Positions 23,311-34,923 of a stretch of DNA of 64,000 nucleotides are shown here, one piece after another. Position numbers and translations under genes: made by a program. Each line of letters opens with the position of its first letter. The stretch's first letter is position 1. Below the pieces are notes generated by a model that searched no databases, had not been told where the DNA came from, and saw only the letters and a program-made list of their open reading frames with translations. The DNA is from Selaginella moellendorffii (taxonomy: Eukaryota > Streptophyta > Lycopodiopsida > Selaginellales > Selaginellaceae), in assembly GCF_000143415.4 (NCBI RefSeq), contig NW_003314262.1:3096519-3160518 (forward strand). The letters are read 5' to 3'.

Positions 23311-25460
23311 ATGGCGGAGAGCGGGCGCCCAGCTCATGGCGACTACGAGCGGCGATCTTCGTCCCCACGGATGGCCTCCAGTAAGCGGAAATACGAGGAG
23401 CCAGTGGAGGCGCCACCGCGGCAGCCGCCACAGCAGCAGCGTCCTCCTCCGCCGCCGCCGCCTTCTTCCGACAGCCAGCGCCCGTCTTACAAGAGCGTCC
23501 CTCCTCCTCTCTCGGGCTTCGAGGCGGCGAAGCAGCGCGCCGAGCAGATTGCCGCGCGCCTGGTTGGGGAAGTGGAGTACAAGAGAGCCCGGACGAGCGC
23601 GGATGACAACGATGGCGTGGCCAGCAATGTGGAGCGCGCCGGGGGACACTATGGGCATCAAGGTACTCGCTACTGTTGGTTGATTGCTGCTAGAAAGGAC
23701 GATCCTCAATCTTCTTTGGTTCTTCCCCCTTTTTAATTTTCATTTAGATGATCGGCCTCCTTCAGATTCGTACGTCCAGCACCAGACTAAGAGAGTGGAC
23801 GTTCCTAATACCAAGGTTTGTATCGAGAAGTTCCTTTGTTGTTGTTTTTTTTTTTTTTTTGATCTTATGAGTTTTTTTGGTTTTGCAGGTTGGGCTCGTG
23901 ATTGGCAAGGGAGGTGAGACTATCAGGACCTTGCAACAGCAATCCGGTGCTAAGATTCAAGTGACCAGAGATGCCGAGGCTGATCCGGGCGCAGTAACAA
24001 GGCAGGTTGAGCTCACTGGTACCCCTGAACAGATTTCTCGGGCCGAGCAACTTATCAGAGAAGTCGTGGGAGATGTACGCGAAAGTCTTTTTTTTTTGTT
24101 TTCTTCTCTGGCCTTTTGGTCTTTCTCTTTTGCAAGGGAGCTGAAGGTAACGCTTGTTTTGCAGCAGGGTATCGTGGGAGGACCCGTGGGAGGTGGAGGC
24201 ACTGGCAGTGTTGGAGATCCAATACACGTCCGGGTTCCAAATAACAAGGTTCTTTATGCAGTCTTTGCTGGAGCTATTTTAATCTAGATTTCGTCACAGG
24301 TCGGTCTGATCATCGGGAAAGGTGGTGAGACCATTAGAAATCTCCAACAAACATCCGGGGCACGAATTCAGGTATCAAGTCTATAGTTGTGTTAGCCAAC
24401 GGGCTGGAGATTTTCCTAACGTTTTTCTTCTCCTGTTAGGTGCAACATGATAGAGAAACGGAGCCAGGTGCCACGGAGAGGATCGTGACGTTAGTAGGGA
24501 CCAAGCAACAGACCGACATTGCAACTGACATGATCAAAGATGTCATTGGAGAGGTATTTCTTATCAGTATTTCAGGTTTGGTGATAGCATTCTTGGAAGT
24601 CGTGTCGTCCTCCTGGCTTGTAACCATTTCATTTTGCTTGCTTGGTAAGACAACCTTGCGAAAATTTGCCGTCCCCTTTTTGTTCTCTCTGTGCGGCTCT
24701 AACCTTCAACAGTAAGCATTAGGAGGCAAAAGTTCGTCTCATCAGCAGTGTGAAAAAAAAACCATGATACTCTTTTCCCAATGGTATGTTTCTTGAGGTC
24801 TCTAGAGTAGTCACATTATCTATGCTTTCGAAAACTCTTCTTTGTTCTTATACTTTCTTCCTTGCATTCTATATGCCTGTGCTTGTGTCTGTTTATGCTA
24901 AGTATACACTGACCTTGCAGGGACGCTCGAGGGCCGGAGGCTACCAGCAAGGCTTTCGACCGGCCTGGGGTGGTCAGTCACAGTCCCAGTCCGGCTATGG
25001 CTACCAGCAGCAGCAAGGCTACGGCTCACAGCAGTATGGAAACTACTGGGACCAAAACCAACAGCAGGGTGGCTCTTACGACTACTACCAAAACTCGGAG
25101 GGTGGCGGCCAGCAAAACGAGGGCGATCCAAACTACAACTATGGACAGCAGGGGTACTACTACGACCAGCAAGCACCGTACGACCAGCAGTACCCGCAAG
25201 GCTACGATCAATCAGGATACAACCAGGCGGGCGGCTACAACCAGGATCAAGAGTACGCTGGTGCTACTGGCTATGGCTACGAGTATGATCAGTCCTATGC
25301 TTACGATCAATCGGGACAGTATGCTCAAGCAGCCGAGGGAGGAGCAGCAGCTGCGAATGCCGCTGCGAATTCTGCTGCTGCCAGTGCTCCAGGATCAGAG
25401 TCTTACTCGCAGCAGCCACCGCCAGCGTCCTCGTCGGCTGCTCAAACGGCTCATACTTGA
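23311..25460 (+). CDS. two-KH-domain RNA-binding protein (FUBP/KSRP-like)
   Basis: Exons 23311-23662, 23748-23815, 23889-24074, 24165-24248, 24300-24371, 24440-24553 and 24921-25460 join in frame to 471 residues. KH1 (about 130-202) has VGLVIGKGGETIRTLQQQ and KH2 (about 222-290) has VGLIIGKGGETIRNLQQT. Both keep the GKGG loop that contacts nucleic acid. The N-terminus is Pro/Gln-rich with KRKYEE. The C-terminal 180 residues are rich in Tyr, Gly and Gln, a prion-like low-complexity tail. FUBP-type proteins bind AU/GU-rich RNA and act in splicing or stability. The last intron of 367 bases is the longest in the gene. The exon 4 acceptor is a GCAGCAG pair, so a one-residue Gln variant is possible. 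Confidence 0.9.
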
Positions 25461-25986
25461 TTGAAAGATGGATCATCGCGTCGGTATGTGGCGAAAATTT
25501 TTTTTTTTCTCGTTTTTTTTCTTCACTTTTCTTCTATTTCTACTTCTTCTCTACTTGGTTCTTTTGCTTTCATCTTGCTGGCAGCCAGCATAAACAGCAG
25601 CGCAGCAGCACAGGCTAGGTACTATTAAAGAAAAAAAAAAGTTTTGGTTTCTTCTCTAACTCTTTTTGTGTGAAAATTTTGGGCTTTGTGTTAACAAGAT
25701 AGATCAGCTGATAAGAAAAGAGAGGGTGTTCTTCCTATTGTTTGGTATTTACAAAAAGGAATTTGCGCTCTTTGATGCTTTGGGTATAAACACTGAGGAG
25801 AAGTAGCTCTCTTTTCACTCCATTTTTTTTTTCCTTTGTTTTTCTCGGCTGTAAAAAATCCAATTTTCATCTTCTCGCCTTCATCCCTGCTGGATTTTGT
25901 TCGCGTTCTTCCTTTTCCTTCCTGTTGGATTGATTGATCGATCATGGCTTCTCTTGCGACGATGGATCCGATCCAATCCACTCCCG
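25461..25986. other. convergent 3' flanks
   Basis: 3' regions of the KH gene and of the unknown minus-strand gene. Poly-T and poly-A runs occur near 25498-25525 and 25626-25642. No additional gene is seen. Confidence 0.5.
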
Positions 25987-26856
25987 TCACTTCTTGTGCA
26001 AGTGGATCCGGCCAGACTGCGCAGCGTCCACGATGAGATCCAGCAGCGGCCTCTCGGGGTGGAACTTCATGAACTGGAGGTTCCTCTGGTACATGTCCAC
26101 CAGCTTGAGCGCGTCCACATTGTCCACGTAGATGTGCCACTGCGCGAATGGAAGCAAGCTCCTGGACCAGGCGATGGCGTCCAGGATGGCCATCAATCCG
26201 ACCGACACCGCCGACACGCTGCCCTTGTCCAATCCTCGCATCATCGGCGAGTAGCCCTGGTGCTCGTACCTCATCTCGTCGAATTCGTCGTTCCACACCA
26301 GCGCCCGCGCGACGCAGTGGCCCTTGTAGTAGACCCAGTAGCCCGCGCGAAGATCCGAGCCACGGACGTGGAAGAAACCCTTGGTGAAGACGTTCCAGGG
26401 CGCCGTCGCCTCCCACTCGTGCTCGCCGCCATCGATCGTCGACACCCACAGCGGCAAGATCCGCCGCTTGCTGCCGCTGCCATCCTCGCCCTCGCAAGCG
26501 TAGGGATACGAATCATCGATCGCCCCAACCGCGGCGGCGCCGGAAGCCAGGGCGAGGTCGGATTCCTCCTCCTCGGCGGCGGCGGCGGCGGCGGAGTGAC
26601 TGTGGTGGTGGTGGAGAAGATTGGGTGGCGGCGAGGCGGCGCTGGCAGTGGCGATCCCGGCGGCGGGGGAAGGAGCAGCACTAGGGATCTTGGAGCCGTC
26701 GGCGGCCCTGGCGTGCTTCATGGAGAGGGGGCATTCCAGCGGCGCGCAGCAATCCGACTTCCTCTTGCCGCGGGCGCCGATGGAGGAGGATCTGGTTGCG
26801 CCGCCCGCGGCCGCGAGCTTTGCAAAGAGATCCGAAGGTGCGTCGCCGATCCCCAT
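25987..26856 (-). CDS. unknown single-exon protein, possible RNase-H-like fold
   Basis: An intact 289-residue frame with ATG at 26856 and a telo-box upstream (26878-26886). The first 125 residues are Ala/Ser-rich with a KRKSD basic cluster, a HHHHSHS stretch and an acidic EEEES run; they are probably disordered. From about residue 135 the sequence becomes globular: RRILPLWVSTIDGGEHEWEA, then GYWVYYKGHCVARALVWND, then SVGLMAILDAIAWSR and FAQWHIYVDNVDALKLVDMY. The last two segments have the helix plus beta-Asp pattern of plant RNase-H-like (RVT_3) domains. That is only a pattern match by eye, and other catalytic acids are not clear. The left edge of the segmental duplication cuts through its first codons. 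Confidence 0.6.
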   Translation of the reverse strand: MGIGDAPSDLFAKLAAAGGATRSSSIGARGKRKSDCCAPLECPLSMKHARAADGSKIPSAAPSPAAGIATASAASPPPNLLHHHHSHSAAAAAAEEEESDLALASGAAAVGAIDDSYPYACEGEDGSGSKRRILPLWVSTIDGGEHEWEATAPWNVFTKGFFHVRGSDLRAGYWVYYKGHCVARALVWNDEFDEMRYEHQGYSPMMRGLDKGSVSAVSVGLMAILDAIAWSRSLLPFAQWHIYVDNVDALKLVDMYQRNLQFMKFHPERPLLDLIVDAAQSGRIHLHKK

Positions 26857-27118
26857 ATCCGCAACACGCCCCCCACGAACCCTAAAATTTCCAGAGAAAG
26901 CCCTACGTGGCCAGACAAACTTTTTTGTGTGTTTGACGCCGAATATTCGCGGGAAACAAAACTGGCATATTCTCGCCCGGCAACTGGATATTCGCGGGCT
27001 ATGGATCGATCACGAAGGAAAGGAACGTACATTGTAAGTTGCCGTAGCTCTTGGGCTAGCTAACACCAAGAGAGGCAACAATTTGATACAACAGCCATCG
27101 ATCTCTATAGTTTTCTAG

Positions 27119-27857
27119 CTAAGAGAAAAAAAACAATGATCTTAGCTCATGAGAAATTCTCGAAGAGCTCCTCCCTCTCGTCGCTGTAGATCTCTTCAGC
27201 GCGAACTTGTGATCGCCGTACTGAAGCGCGAACGCTTCCCACAGCAGCTCCTGGGACGGCCTCGGGTAGAAACTCTCGTTGTGAGGACACACACCTTCGG
27301 TTCTCGCCTCGCAGGATCCCACGCTAGCTGAATTTTGATCAGAGTGCGGTGGAGGTGTGCAGTGAATCGCCCCCCAAGTGGCGCAAAGATCCAGTCCCAT
27401 TGCTTCGGCTTCTGTGAAGCCTACAGCGGGCTCGGGAGCCCAGCTTCCTTTTGACGATCCGTTCCCCTCCCACAAGTGATCTGAGAGAACCGACAATGGC
27501 AACGTCTCCAGCTTCTCCATGACGATGACCGGAACATCGTAGGCTTTCAAGCCACAGAGCTGGACGTTGAGCGATCTTGCAATCTCGTTTGCACTAGAAA
27601 AGAATGCGATGAGGCGAGCGACCTGGACCGTGGAAGAAACCCGGCTACATGACTCGAACACGACCTTGTGCGTATCATACTCGCGCTCCAAGTCCTCCTC
27701 CTCTGATTCTCCTACCTTGAAAGCAAACTTCACATTCCCGTGCACTCCTTTGTCCAGGAGTTCGAGCTAGATCACGCGATCGGTAATTCGGATAAAAACT
27801 CCGAAACATAGTTTCTGGATAGTAGAAGACGCAAAGAGAGCTCCTTGACTTTTCCAT
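27119..27857 (-). pseudogene. kinase-like gene remnant, copy 1
   Basis: The minus-strand frame reads VKFAFKVGESEEEDLEREYD, then TVQVARLIAFFSSANEIARS and VPVIVMEKLETLP. This resembles the beta-3 Lys / helix-C Glu / hinge part of protein-kinase-like folds. Later it reads SFYPRPSQELLWEAFALQYGDHKFA. Between them the frame shifts relative to the second copy (33.5-33.8 kb), where MGLDLYAVAADYRTLGLDGE is preserved. Neither copy is complete. The kinase assignment is inference and no DFG or HRD motif is seen. Confidence 0.45.
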
Positions 27858-28099
27858 ATCTATACCTCCGCTCCTATGAATTCAAGAGGAAAAACAATCG
27901 GAACATGACATTTTCATGGTACCTGTGACAGTTAAGCTCGTTGTTGGCTTCCTCTTGATCCTCGACTGTGTTTCTCTTCCTGTAATTGTTATGTTATACG
28001 TTTTGGAACTTTTTGAAGTTTGGTAACTGCAGTTCCATCGATTGCTATCTGAGAGCCCAGTGTTCCTATAGGAAAGTAAAGCTAGTAAACCTTGCACCT

Positions 28100-30035
28100 T
28101 GGAATGTAAAATTTACCCGGAAGAATTCAATCGCTTAGAAGCTCGGTGGTTGTTCATGCAGCTGTGTCCCTCTCCTCCAGTAGTTGTTTTTGCTCCACAG
28201 CTTTGTCTAGCTCTTGCTTGTTCTTGCTGTTTTTTGATGTTTCCTACAAATCAAGCATATATCCCAATGAACAATTCACACGTTAAAGCGTCTGTCCTCC
28301 AAGAGAACACGGGTCAACGGCCAATTCATATATTGTCTTCCGTTTCTGAATTTCATTAAGCAGTTGCTCGCAACTAAAAATTATAAAAATGTTAAACATG
28401 CGACAACAAACAATAACTATTTACCTGCGAAGTCCTACATTCACGAAGACGATTGTTAAATGACTTGTCGCGGGGACCATGTCTCTCGGCGAGTAACCTG
28501 CTGATAAAAGTACGGATAAAAGTAGTCCAGAACAAATACCATTAAAACCGAGGACAAACCACCTTCGAATGGTCATCTCGAGCTGCTGAACTTAAGAACT
28601 CACTGCAAAAGGAGAAAGTTAATCGTCTGAACATGGCCCCTAAAATAAGTTTTCAAGACTCAAATAAGAACATTAAGAGCGAAGACACCACAACTAATCA
28701 CGAAGCTCTTTAATTTCTTTTTCCTGCCGCTTAAGAAGAGCTGTATCTACAAAAACAGGAAATGAAAAAATACGCATGAGAAGCTGGTCAGCTGCAAACT
28801 GCGCCTCCGGGATCCATACCTCATTGACGTGCGTGCATGTGAAGCTTTTTTCGATCTCGAGGCAAATTGAACTGTTATTTTGTTTCGTCTGTGTGTTTCT
28901 GAAACAATACGAAACTTTGACGCACTGAGTAGCTGACGTGTTACCTCACCCGGTGTAATGGTGACCTTACGAGCAAAGATCTCGCTGTGGCACCTCATTA
29001 AAGAATCTCTTGGCCTGGTTCATGAGCCCTAGATCAAAGATAACCTCTGGTGGCTTCTTTGGCATTGTTGGACCAAAAAGACCGTGGTATGTTCTCAAAG
29101 ATTCGGTAGCCTGAAGCTAGCATTCTGCATTGTGGATAAACAACTTGCATTCAATATCGAACTGCAGCATTCTTTCAAAAACATGTTTTTGGTCCAGTGT
29201 GTTACCGTCTAAAGAGGATTAAAGAATGCGCATCAGTTTGCTGTCCAGGTACGCTATATAACCTTTATCATTGGAATATGTGAAAAAACAATGAAGCTAG
29301 GAGGAGGAAAGTGTTACCTTTTCCTGGACCCTCGCTCAGCTTATTTCTAACAGTTCCAATAGTCATGAGACTTTTGCTAATGTGTTGTCCCTCCTTAAGT
29401 CGAAATCCTCCAGCTCCTGTTTTTGCAACATGCTCAGAACCTGCTAGATCTACCAGGTTCTGAAAAGCACAAGTTATAGTGCAAACGTATAGATCGTAAA
29501 ATTCTAGGCTTACCACACTCGAACAGAGTCCTGTTTCTGTTGTTGTCAATGACCTGTGTGCGTGATTCACGATACATACCATCCGAAATATAGAGTGAGA
29601 TCGACTACTGTCTCTGTTCATGTTCGTCTCGCCAAAATGACGTGTGCTGCAACAATGTCAGTACCCCTACCTTCTCCAAGCTTTAAGAATGGTCAGGACT
29701 GTTAACAACTTCCTCTCTGAGTCCAGCAACAAACAACCCCTTCTGTACAATGAAGTGTAAGAATGTGAGAAACACTTGCAATGTGAGAAATACTTGCAAA
29801 TGTTACCTTGAAATTCTCGTGTTAAGAGGCCGTTCATCTCTTCGCTATAAATCTCCATGTAAGAAACACGAACTAGGAACTCCCTGTTAGAATTCTAAAT
29901 GAACAGAAGTCAGCAACACACAGTTCCGGGTTTCGATCTCCAGCAAACCTGGAACATGCTGTCAAAAACGTCTCGGATGATACCAGGATGATTATCAGAA
30001 CCTTGCATCGTGTAAGTCTTCCCGCTACTCATACG
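28100..30035 (-). pseudogene. kinesin-7 (CENP-E type) remnant, copy 1
   Basis: The minus strand keeps a recognisable motor in exon-like pieces. These are a damaged P-loop relic SSGKTYTMQG near 30030-30005, HPGIIRDVFDSMFQ, VSYMEIYSEEMNGLLTREF (29858-29800), NRDSSRSHSIFRMV (29621-29580), and [19 protein letters not shown] with [19 protein letters not shown] (29460-29325). Splice-like GT...AG borders survive. The P-loop has a deletion and the N-terminal part is gone, so it is dead. The 3' part toward 28.1 kb is degraded coiled-coil. It is the best preserved of three remnants in the window. Confidence 0.8.
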
Positions 30036-30303
30036 CAAACACATGAAGATTGACTCTTTTTCAGGACTCAACTAAGAGAAGCTCTAAGCGCGACACTTTG
30101 CTCTCCCGCAGGTCGGATTCCTGGCGATCCAGTGGCGGTGGCGGCTGCGGCGCAGCAAGATTTGTGACTGTGATGATCAGCAAACACGAACAGGAAGGCG
30201 AGAGGAATGGCGAGAGCGCTATAGGCATCAATGATTATGGCGCCATTCCTCTCTCCGTATCGTTCGAATCCCTTACGGTGACTCTCTCTCTACCCTTGCG
30301 GCT

Positions 30304-32354
30304 ATGGAGGATCCCGTGTGTTTCCATCGGCAGGCAGCGGCAGCGCTGGAGCTCCTGGTGCCGTCAAGCATCCCTTGTCTTCGTCAATCGGTGCTATCCC
30401 GCAGGCAAGCTCCAATTCAATCGCAGCGAGAGCCTGATGCTTTCTCTCTCGAGGATTTCCTCTTTGGCTACCATGGCATCATCCTCAACTGCTCTGTCGT
30501 CCCTGGCGACTTGTCCAAGCACAATGTCTGGGAAGACATCTGCTCGATCTACCAGGAGATCCGCTGCAAAGGTAGAAAACCGTAAATAAAGCTTCTTTGT
30601 GATCTAAAAATCCTTTTTTCTTGTAGACTTCAAAGACGCTCCGCCTCCAGTCAAGGCGGTGCGCCTCCTCGAGCTACTGCTGCGTTTGGTCAGGCCGAGA
30701 TCCAACGTCCTGGACAATGTGCTCGTCGTCACAGCTCCAGACAATGTGAGACACTTTGTGGAGGTTTTGCGTTGCTACTACCACCCTTGGACGCTGGTGG
30801 GAAGCATGGAGGAGCACCAGTGGATGCTGGATCGTCTGGATATAGTTGTGGCGAGCCCTCGAGAGGCTCGCAAGCTGAAGGCCAGCATCACACTTCTCGC
30901 GCTTGTTCTCGTTGACGACGACAAGCCCGAGTTTTTCAGCCAGGTAAGTGTTTTGTTCCTTTCCTTCTTTCAGTGCGTTACTTGATCCGTGTGCTTGACA
31001 GGTTATGGACCTGGTGGAGTCCCTCCTGTCTTTCAGCCTCCCGACATCACTGAAATCTTCCCCTTGCAGGTTTGCCTTCCTTGTTTAGCCTCACCCAAAC
31101 TTTTGTATTTGCAGGCCTGCCAAGGTGGATGTAATCAATTACCTTGCTCCCTGGAAAGCGGTCAACATGAGCAAAGAGCTACGCCGGGCTATAGAGTTGT
31201 CAATCCCAGGTATGTATCTTCGCTTCTTTCTCTTTCTTTCTTTTTTCTTCTAGTGATTGGTGGAGTTCGCTTCGATTGTTTCAGAAGCAGCGTGTTGCTC
31301 TGGTTTGCTCGACCCGTGCTTCCGCAATGCGGTCCAGATGTTCTCCGTGTTTCGACGCAACGTTGTGTGCCAGGACTGGTCTGGCATTGTGGCCTTCATG
31401 CCGGGCCTCATTCCCGATTCCACAAGCACTGCTTCAATAGTTCTCGCTCCAGGCCACAGGATTCCTCAGCTTGCGGAGCTGTTGCAGGCTTTCGTGGACG
31501 GCTTGGGACTGTTTGAAGTTCAAGTGGCATGCCTCCCAGCGATCACGAATGAACTTTCACCCAGAATTGTCCTCGGGACTCCGGACAGGATGCACGAAGC
31601 ACTGTGCGGGGGCAGCACGACTTGGAAGCCACACAGAGCGGTCCTGGTGGAGACGGATGTGATTCTTTCGACACACAAAGTACATGTGGAGGCAATATGC
31701 TCCAACCTTTGGAGCCACGACGTGATCTTGGGGATCCACTCGCTAGACCCATCTCCCGACGTAGAAGACATTGTAACAAGGTTTTGCAAGGGCGAGACTA
31801 CAAGGATTCCCAGGCCAGGCATCACCTTAAGCTCAGTCAAGCACTTCTATGCAGCTGTCAAGAGCGCCAGTGACAAGCTCGCCAAGCTCGGGGAAGTGTG
31901 GAAGTTGTTTCGGACCAGGAGCGACACAGTGACAGTCTACTGCAACTCGGTATCGCAGGTGGAACTGGTTGCTTCTGGGATGGAAAGTGCGGGTTTTGAA
32001 GTGGCTGCAACGCACACTGGCATGCCAAAGCACTGCATTGAAGAGACGAATCGGGCTTTCTGTCAGCGTGGTTTGCTTCTAATCACCAACATAATCTACA
32101 GCGGCGGGAGGCAGCATGTGATCAACTTTGACATGCCCGAGTCTGCGGATGAGTACTTAGCGAGAGCAGGCGTACAAAGCAGACTTTGGACGAGAAAGGT
32201 GGTGAGCATCTGCTCTGAGCTTGAAGTTTGTTTGCTGCACGAGTTCGAGAGGAGCCTTGGTTTTGAGGCCGATCTCCTGGTTGCAAGAGACCATCGTCTG
32301 AATGGAAAGAAGCCACCACGGCTAGAGATAGGCAAGAGAAAGAATAATGTGTAA
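30304..32354 (+). CDS. DEAD-box-derived protein lacking catalytic motifs, copy 1
   Basis: Exons 30304-30571, 30627-30943, 31002-31069, 31115-31209 and 31285-32354 join in frame to 605 residues. The last exon aligns by eye along its length with eIF4A-type helicases: IVLAPGHRIPQ for motif Ia, IVLGTPDRMHEAL for GTPGR, SVKHFYAAVKSASDKLAKL, VTVYCNSVSQVELVASGM for motif IV, THTGMPKHCIEETNRAFCQ, and HVINFDMPESADEYLARAG. The ATPase motifs are gone: no GKT P-loop, ETDV where DEAD should be, HSL for SAT, SGGRQ for RGxD, and ARAGVQSR for HRxGRxGR. The first half also looks like a dead RecA lobe (VLVVTAPDNV, DIVVASPREA, LVLVDDD). It is probably a pseudo-helicase, perhaps an RNA- or protein-binding scaffold. 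The intact frame and splice sites in both copies argue against a pseudogene. Confidence 0.7.
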
Positions 32355-32539
32355 GTTCATAATGATTTTCCAGGAATCTATAATCACCAAAATTATTCTC
32401 CAGCTTTGAGATTCTCAGGATCTCAAAATCCTCTACATGTGCTGTAGCTCCACCACCTTACAGTCCTAATCCACATCACCACTCTGACTGCCTCTTTGAT
32501 TACGAGTTTGATTCTTCACAAGTTTGTGCAGTACAGGCT

Positions 32540-32690
32540 CTTTGGATGAGAAAGGTGGTGAGCCTGCTCTAAGCTTGAAGTTTGTTTGCTGCACGAGTTT
32601 GAGAGGAGCCTTGGTTTCGAGGCTGATCTCCTGGTTGCAAGAGACCATCGTCTGAGGGGAAAGAAGCCACCTCAATGAAAGAGGCAAGAA
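32540..32690 (+). repeat. extra copy of the pseudo-helicase 3' end
   Basis: About 150 bases repeat, with few changes, the C-terminal coding part seen at 32190-32330 (the words encoding CLLHEFERSLGF and LLVARDHRL). It is a local partial duplication just downstream of the stop and is not expected to be translated as part of the gene. Confidence 0.75.
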
Positions 32691-33235
32691 AAAAAGAAAG
32701 TTGGTCACTCTAGTAAAAGAAATAAAATTAAACATCTGAACAGATTTTCTATGTCCCAGGATCTGGTTGCCCTTTGCAGGAGAAAAAGGGGTGTCAACAA
32801 TAATTATACATCTTTTTTTGTAAATTATATTATTAGTTATATGAGCTATGTATAATAGTATAGCCCGAGAGTCTATTTTTAGCATCTAGCTCTTACAAAA
32901 GGCTAGAGAGGCACCAGGCCAGTGTCTTCTTTCGCACAGCCAGCTCTTTGATGCACTACCTTAATGCTTAGATCAGGAGTAAACGGCCACACGGAAGAGT
33001 TGTGCTGCGCGGCGTGCTAGCGAGCCGATTGGCCACGCCTTGCAATTGAAGACCTGGCCTAATATTCAGCAAACCAAAAATTGTGCATGCCCGATGTTTA
33101 CATCCTAGCCCATCCACCAAAAAACTCATTACTTATTTTCTTCAAATTCAATTGCGAGTTTATTATGAGTTTGGCATAGATGCAACTAGAAAAACCTATA
33201 TAATTTCTCAGTTGACAATGTCTATATCACCACAA
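32691..33235. other. intergenic between duplicated blocks
   Basis: No gene recognised. Composition shifts from AT-rich (32700-32880) to mixed. This stretch has no counterpart that I can find in copy 2. Confidence 0.4.
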
Positions 33236-33359
33236 GCTTTGCAAAGAGATCACCAATCACCATCACCCACGAACCCTAAACTTTCCAGAGAAATTGATGC
33301 CGACTATTCGCGCATATTAACTGGATATCCAAATATTGCAAAACTCAGGAAAGGAACAT

Positions 33360-33800
33360 ACATTGTACGTCGCCGTAGCGCTTGGGCTAGCTTCTCTTCA
33401 ACCCATCGCGCGAACTTGTGATCGCTGTAGTGAAGCGCGAATGTTGCCCACAGCAGCTCCTGGGACGGCCTCGGGTAGAAACTCTCCTTGTAGAGAATGC
33501 CTTGTCGATCGTCGTGAAGGGCTTCAGAGAAATCGAGGACACATAGCTCGCCTCACAGGATCCCACGCCAGCTCAATTTCGATGTCCTCGCCGTCCAGAC
33601 CCAGAGTGCGGTAGTCAGCAGCCACGGCATAAAGATCCAGTCCCATTGCTTGGCTTCTCTGTCGCCTACAGCAGGCTCGGACGCCCAGCTTCCTTCTGAC
33701 GATCCGAGATACAAGCGGCAGGTTCTTTCTCCCTCCCACATTGAGCTGGTTGTATTTTCTCTCGAGGAAGCTGCTTCATGCTCCTGGAAATCAAGCATAA
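33360..33800 (-). pseudogene. kinase-like gene remnant, copy 2
   Basis: The minus strand keeps MGLDLYAVAADYRTLGLDGE and EIELAWDPVRRAMCPRF, followed in another frame by SFYPRPSQELLWATFALHYSDH. It matches the 3' part of copy 1 (27119-27857). Frameshifts and the missing 5' half show it is dead. Confidence 0.5.
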
Positions 33801-33839
33801 ATGAGTACGCCGCAGCTTAAGTAGCCATTTCAATTATGA

Positions 33840-34730
33840 TAGTAATTAAGGGAGTTCCTCAGTTGCATCCGCTGCTTCTTCACTCTGAAAAAAAGCAGTG
33901 ACATTTTATTGAGAAGAGGAAGACGAGTTCTTACCTTTGAATCAAAACGGGATTGAAGCTCTTTAATTTAGACCTGGAGTTCCTTCCATCTACAAGCACA
34001 ACCAGCATTAAGCTTTGCAGCACGCAAGACTTACAAGCTCGGTCTCGTCGGATATTACACGGAACTGCCTGGTCTTCTGTGTTTGAAGTTGCATCGAGTT
34101 TTGGTTTAGGCGATCTTCATCAGCAACATTTGGTCTGTCCTTGCTCGTTGTTTATTATTTCGTCACGAGAATGCGACAGAAATGACGGGCTCCGATAAAA
34201 AACAAGCAATAAGGACACATAAAACAATGATCTTATCCAGAACCTTAGCTGATGCGTCCAAAATGCCACGTAAACCTGCTAAAAAGATTATTTCAGAACA
34301 AATAACATAAAAACCTCTCTTAAGACTAAAGAGCTCAGATTTTCAGTCTTCTGGTATTCCTCTCTTTTCACGATCCAGCTGCGCTTTTCTGTCCTCTTCT
34401 ACCTCAAGTGCAAGTTTCTCCTTCTCGAAATCGTACTGTAAATGAAAAAAGAAGAATTCAGATATCTGTGGGCTATAACCAAAACTGCCACTCGATTAGA
34501 TTTAAAAGTTGTTTTTCGAAATCTAGCACCTGTATTCAGGACTCAACTAAGAGCATTACATACCAACAACTTTTTAGCACAGCTCTTCAATTTTTCTGCC
34601 TGCCGCTTAAGATACCTACAAAAACAGGAAAAGGAGGTTGATGCCAAAAAATCCTTGTTGACGTGCGAGCATTTTGCAACTTTCTTCGCTCTTTGTTTCG
34701 TGCATCTGAAACATGATGAGGCGGCGGAGT
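33840..34730 (-). pseudogene. kinesin-associated coiled-coil remnant, copy 2
   Basis: The stretch 34020-34170 repeats 1262-1440 of copy A (shared words such as GCTCGGTC, CTGGTCTTCTGTGTTT and CATTTGGT). The part at 34560-34720 matches the segment at 28680-28900. No motor motif survives here. I assign it to the kinesin family only by its similarity to copies A and 1. Confidence 0.5.
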
Positions 34731-34923
34731 AAGATTTGTGACTGTAATGATCCCCCACATGCGAAGTGCCGTACCTGTTTGCATTTGATCGCCATGGCGA
34801 TGATCCAGCCACGGCGTTGGAGTGGGGATAATCCAGAGCCACCGCGACGCCATAGCCATCGAAAATATTCACCCTTGTGGATTTACTTGTTCGAATCCCT
34901 TTAATATATACTCCCCATAGAGC

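Larger units (their letters stand above)
26815..32440. repeat. segmental duplication, copy 1
   Basis: Starts inside the first codons of the unknown gene at 25987-26856 (at the words GAGCTTTGCAAAGAGATC). It runs through a decayed kinase-like gene, a kinesin remnant and the dead-helicase gene. The same order returns at 33236-37140. Shared landmarks include the telo-box and a TATTCGCG-rich leader (26878-27010 against 33272-33360) and all five exons of the helicase-like gene. Limits are approximate. Confidence 0.8.

Noticed and set aside
25897-27063. 388-residue plus-strand open frame
   Set aside because: Antisense to the GC-rich unknown gene at 25987-26856; composition of the peptide is that of a shadow frame.
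28100-30035. A functional kinesin gene
   Set aside because: The P-loop is damaged and the N-terminal motor half is absent; stops interrupt exons.
30264-30284. tRNA T-arm-like GTTCGAATCCC (also near 34889)
   Set aside because: No acceptor stem, D-arm or anticodon arm can be folded around it; it is part of the duplicated leader of the pseudo-helicase genes.
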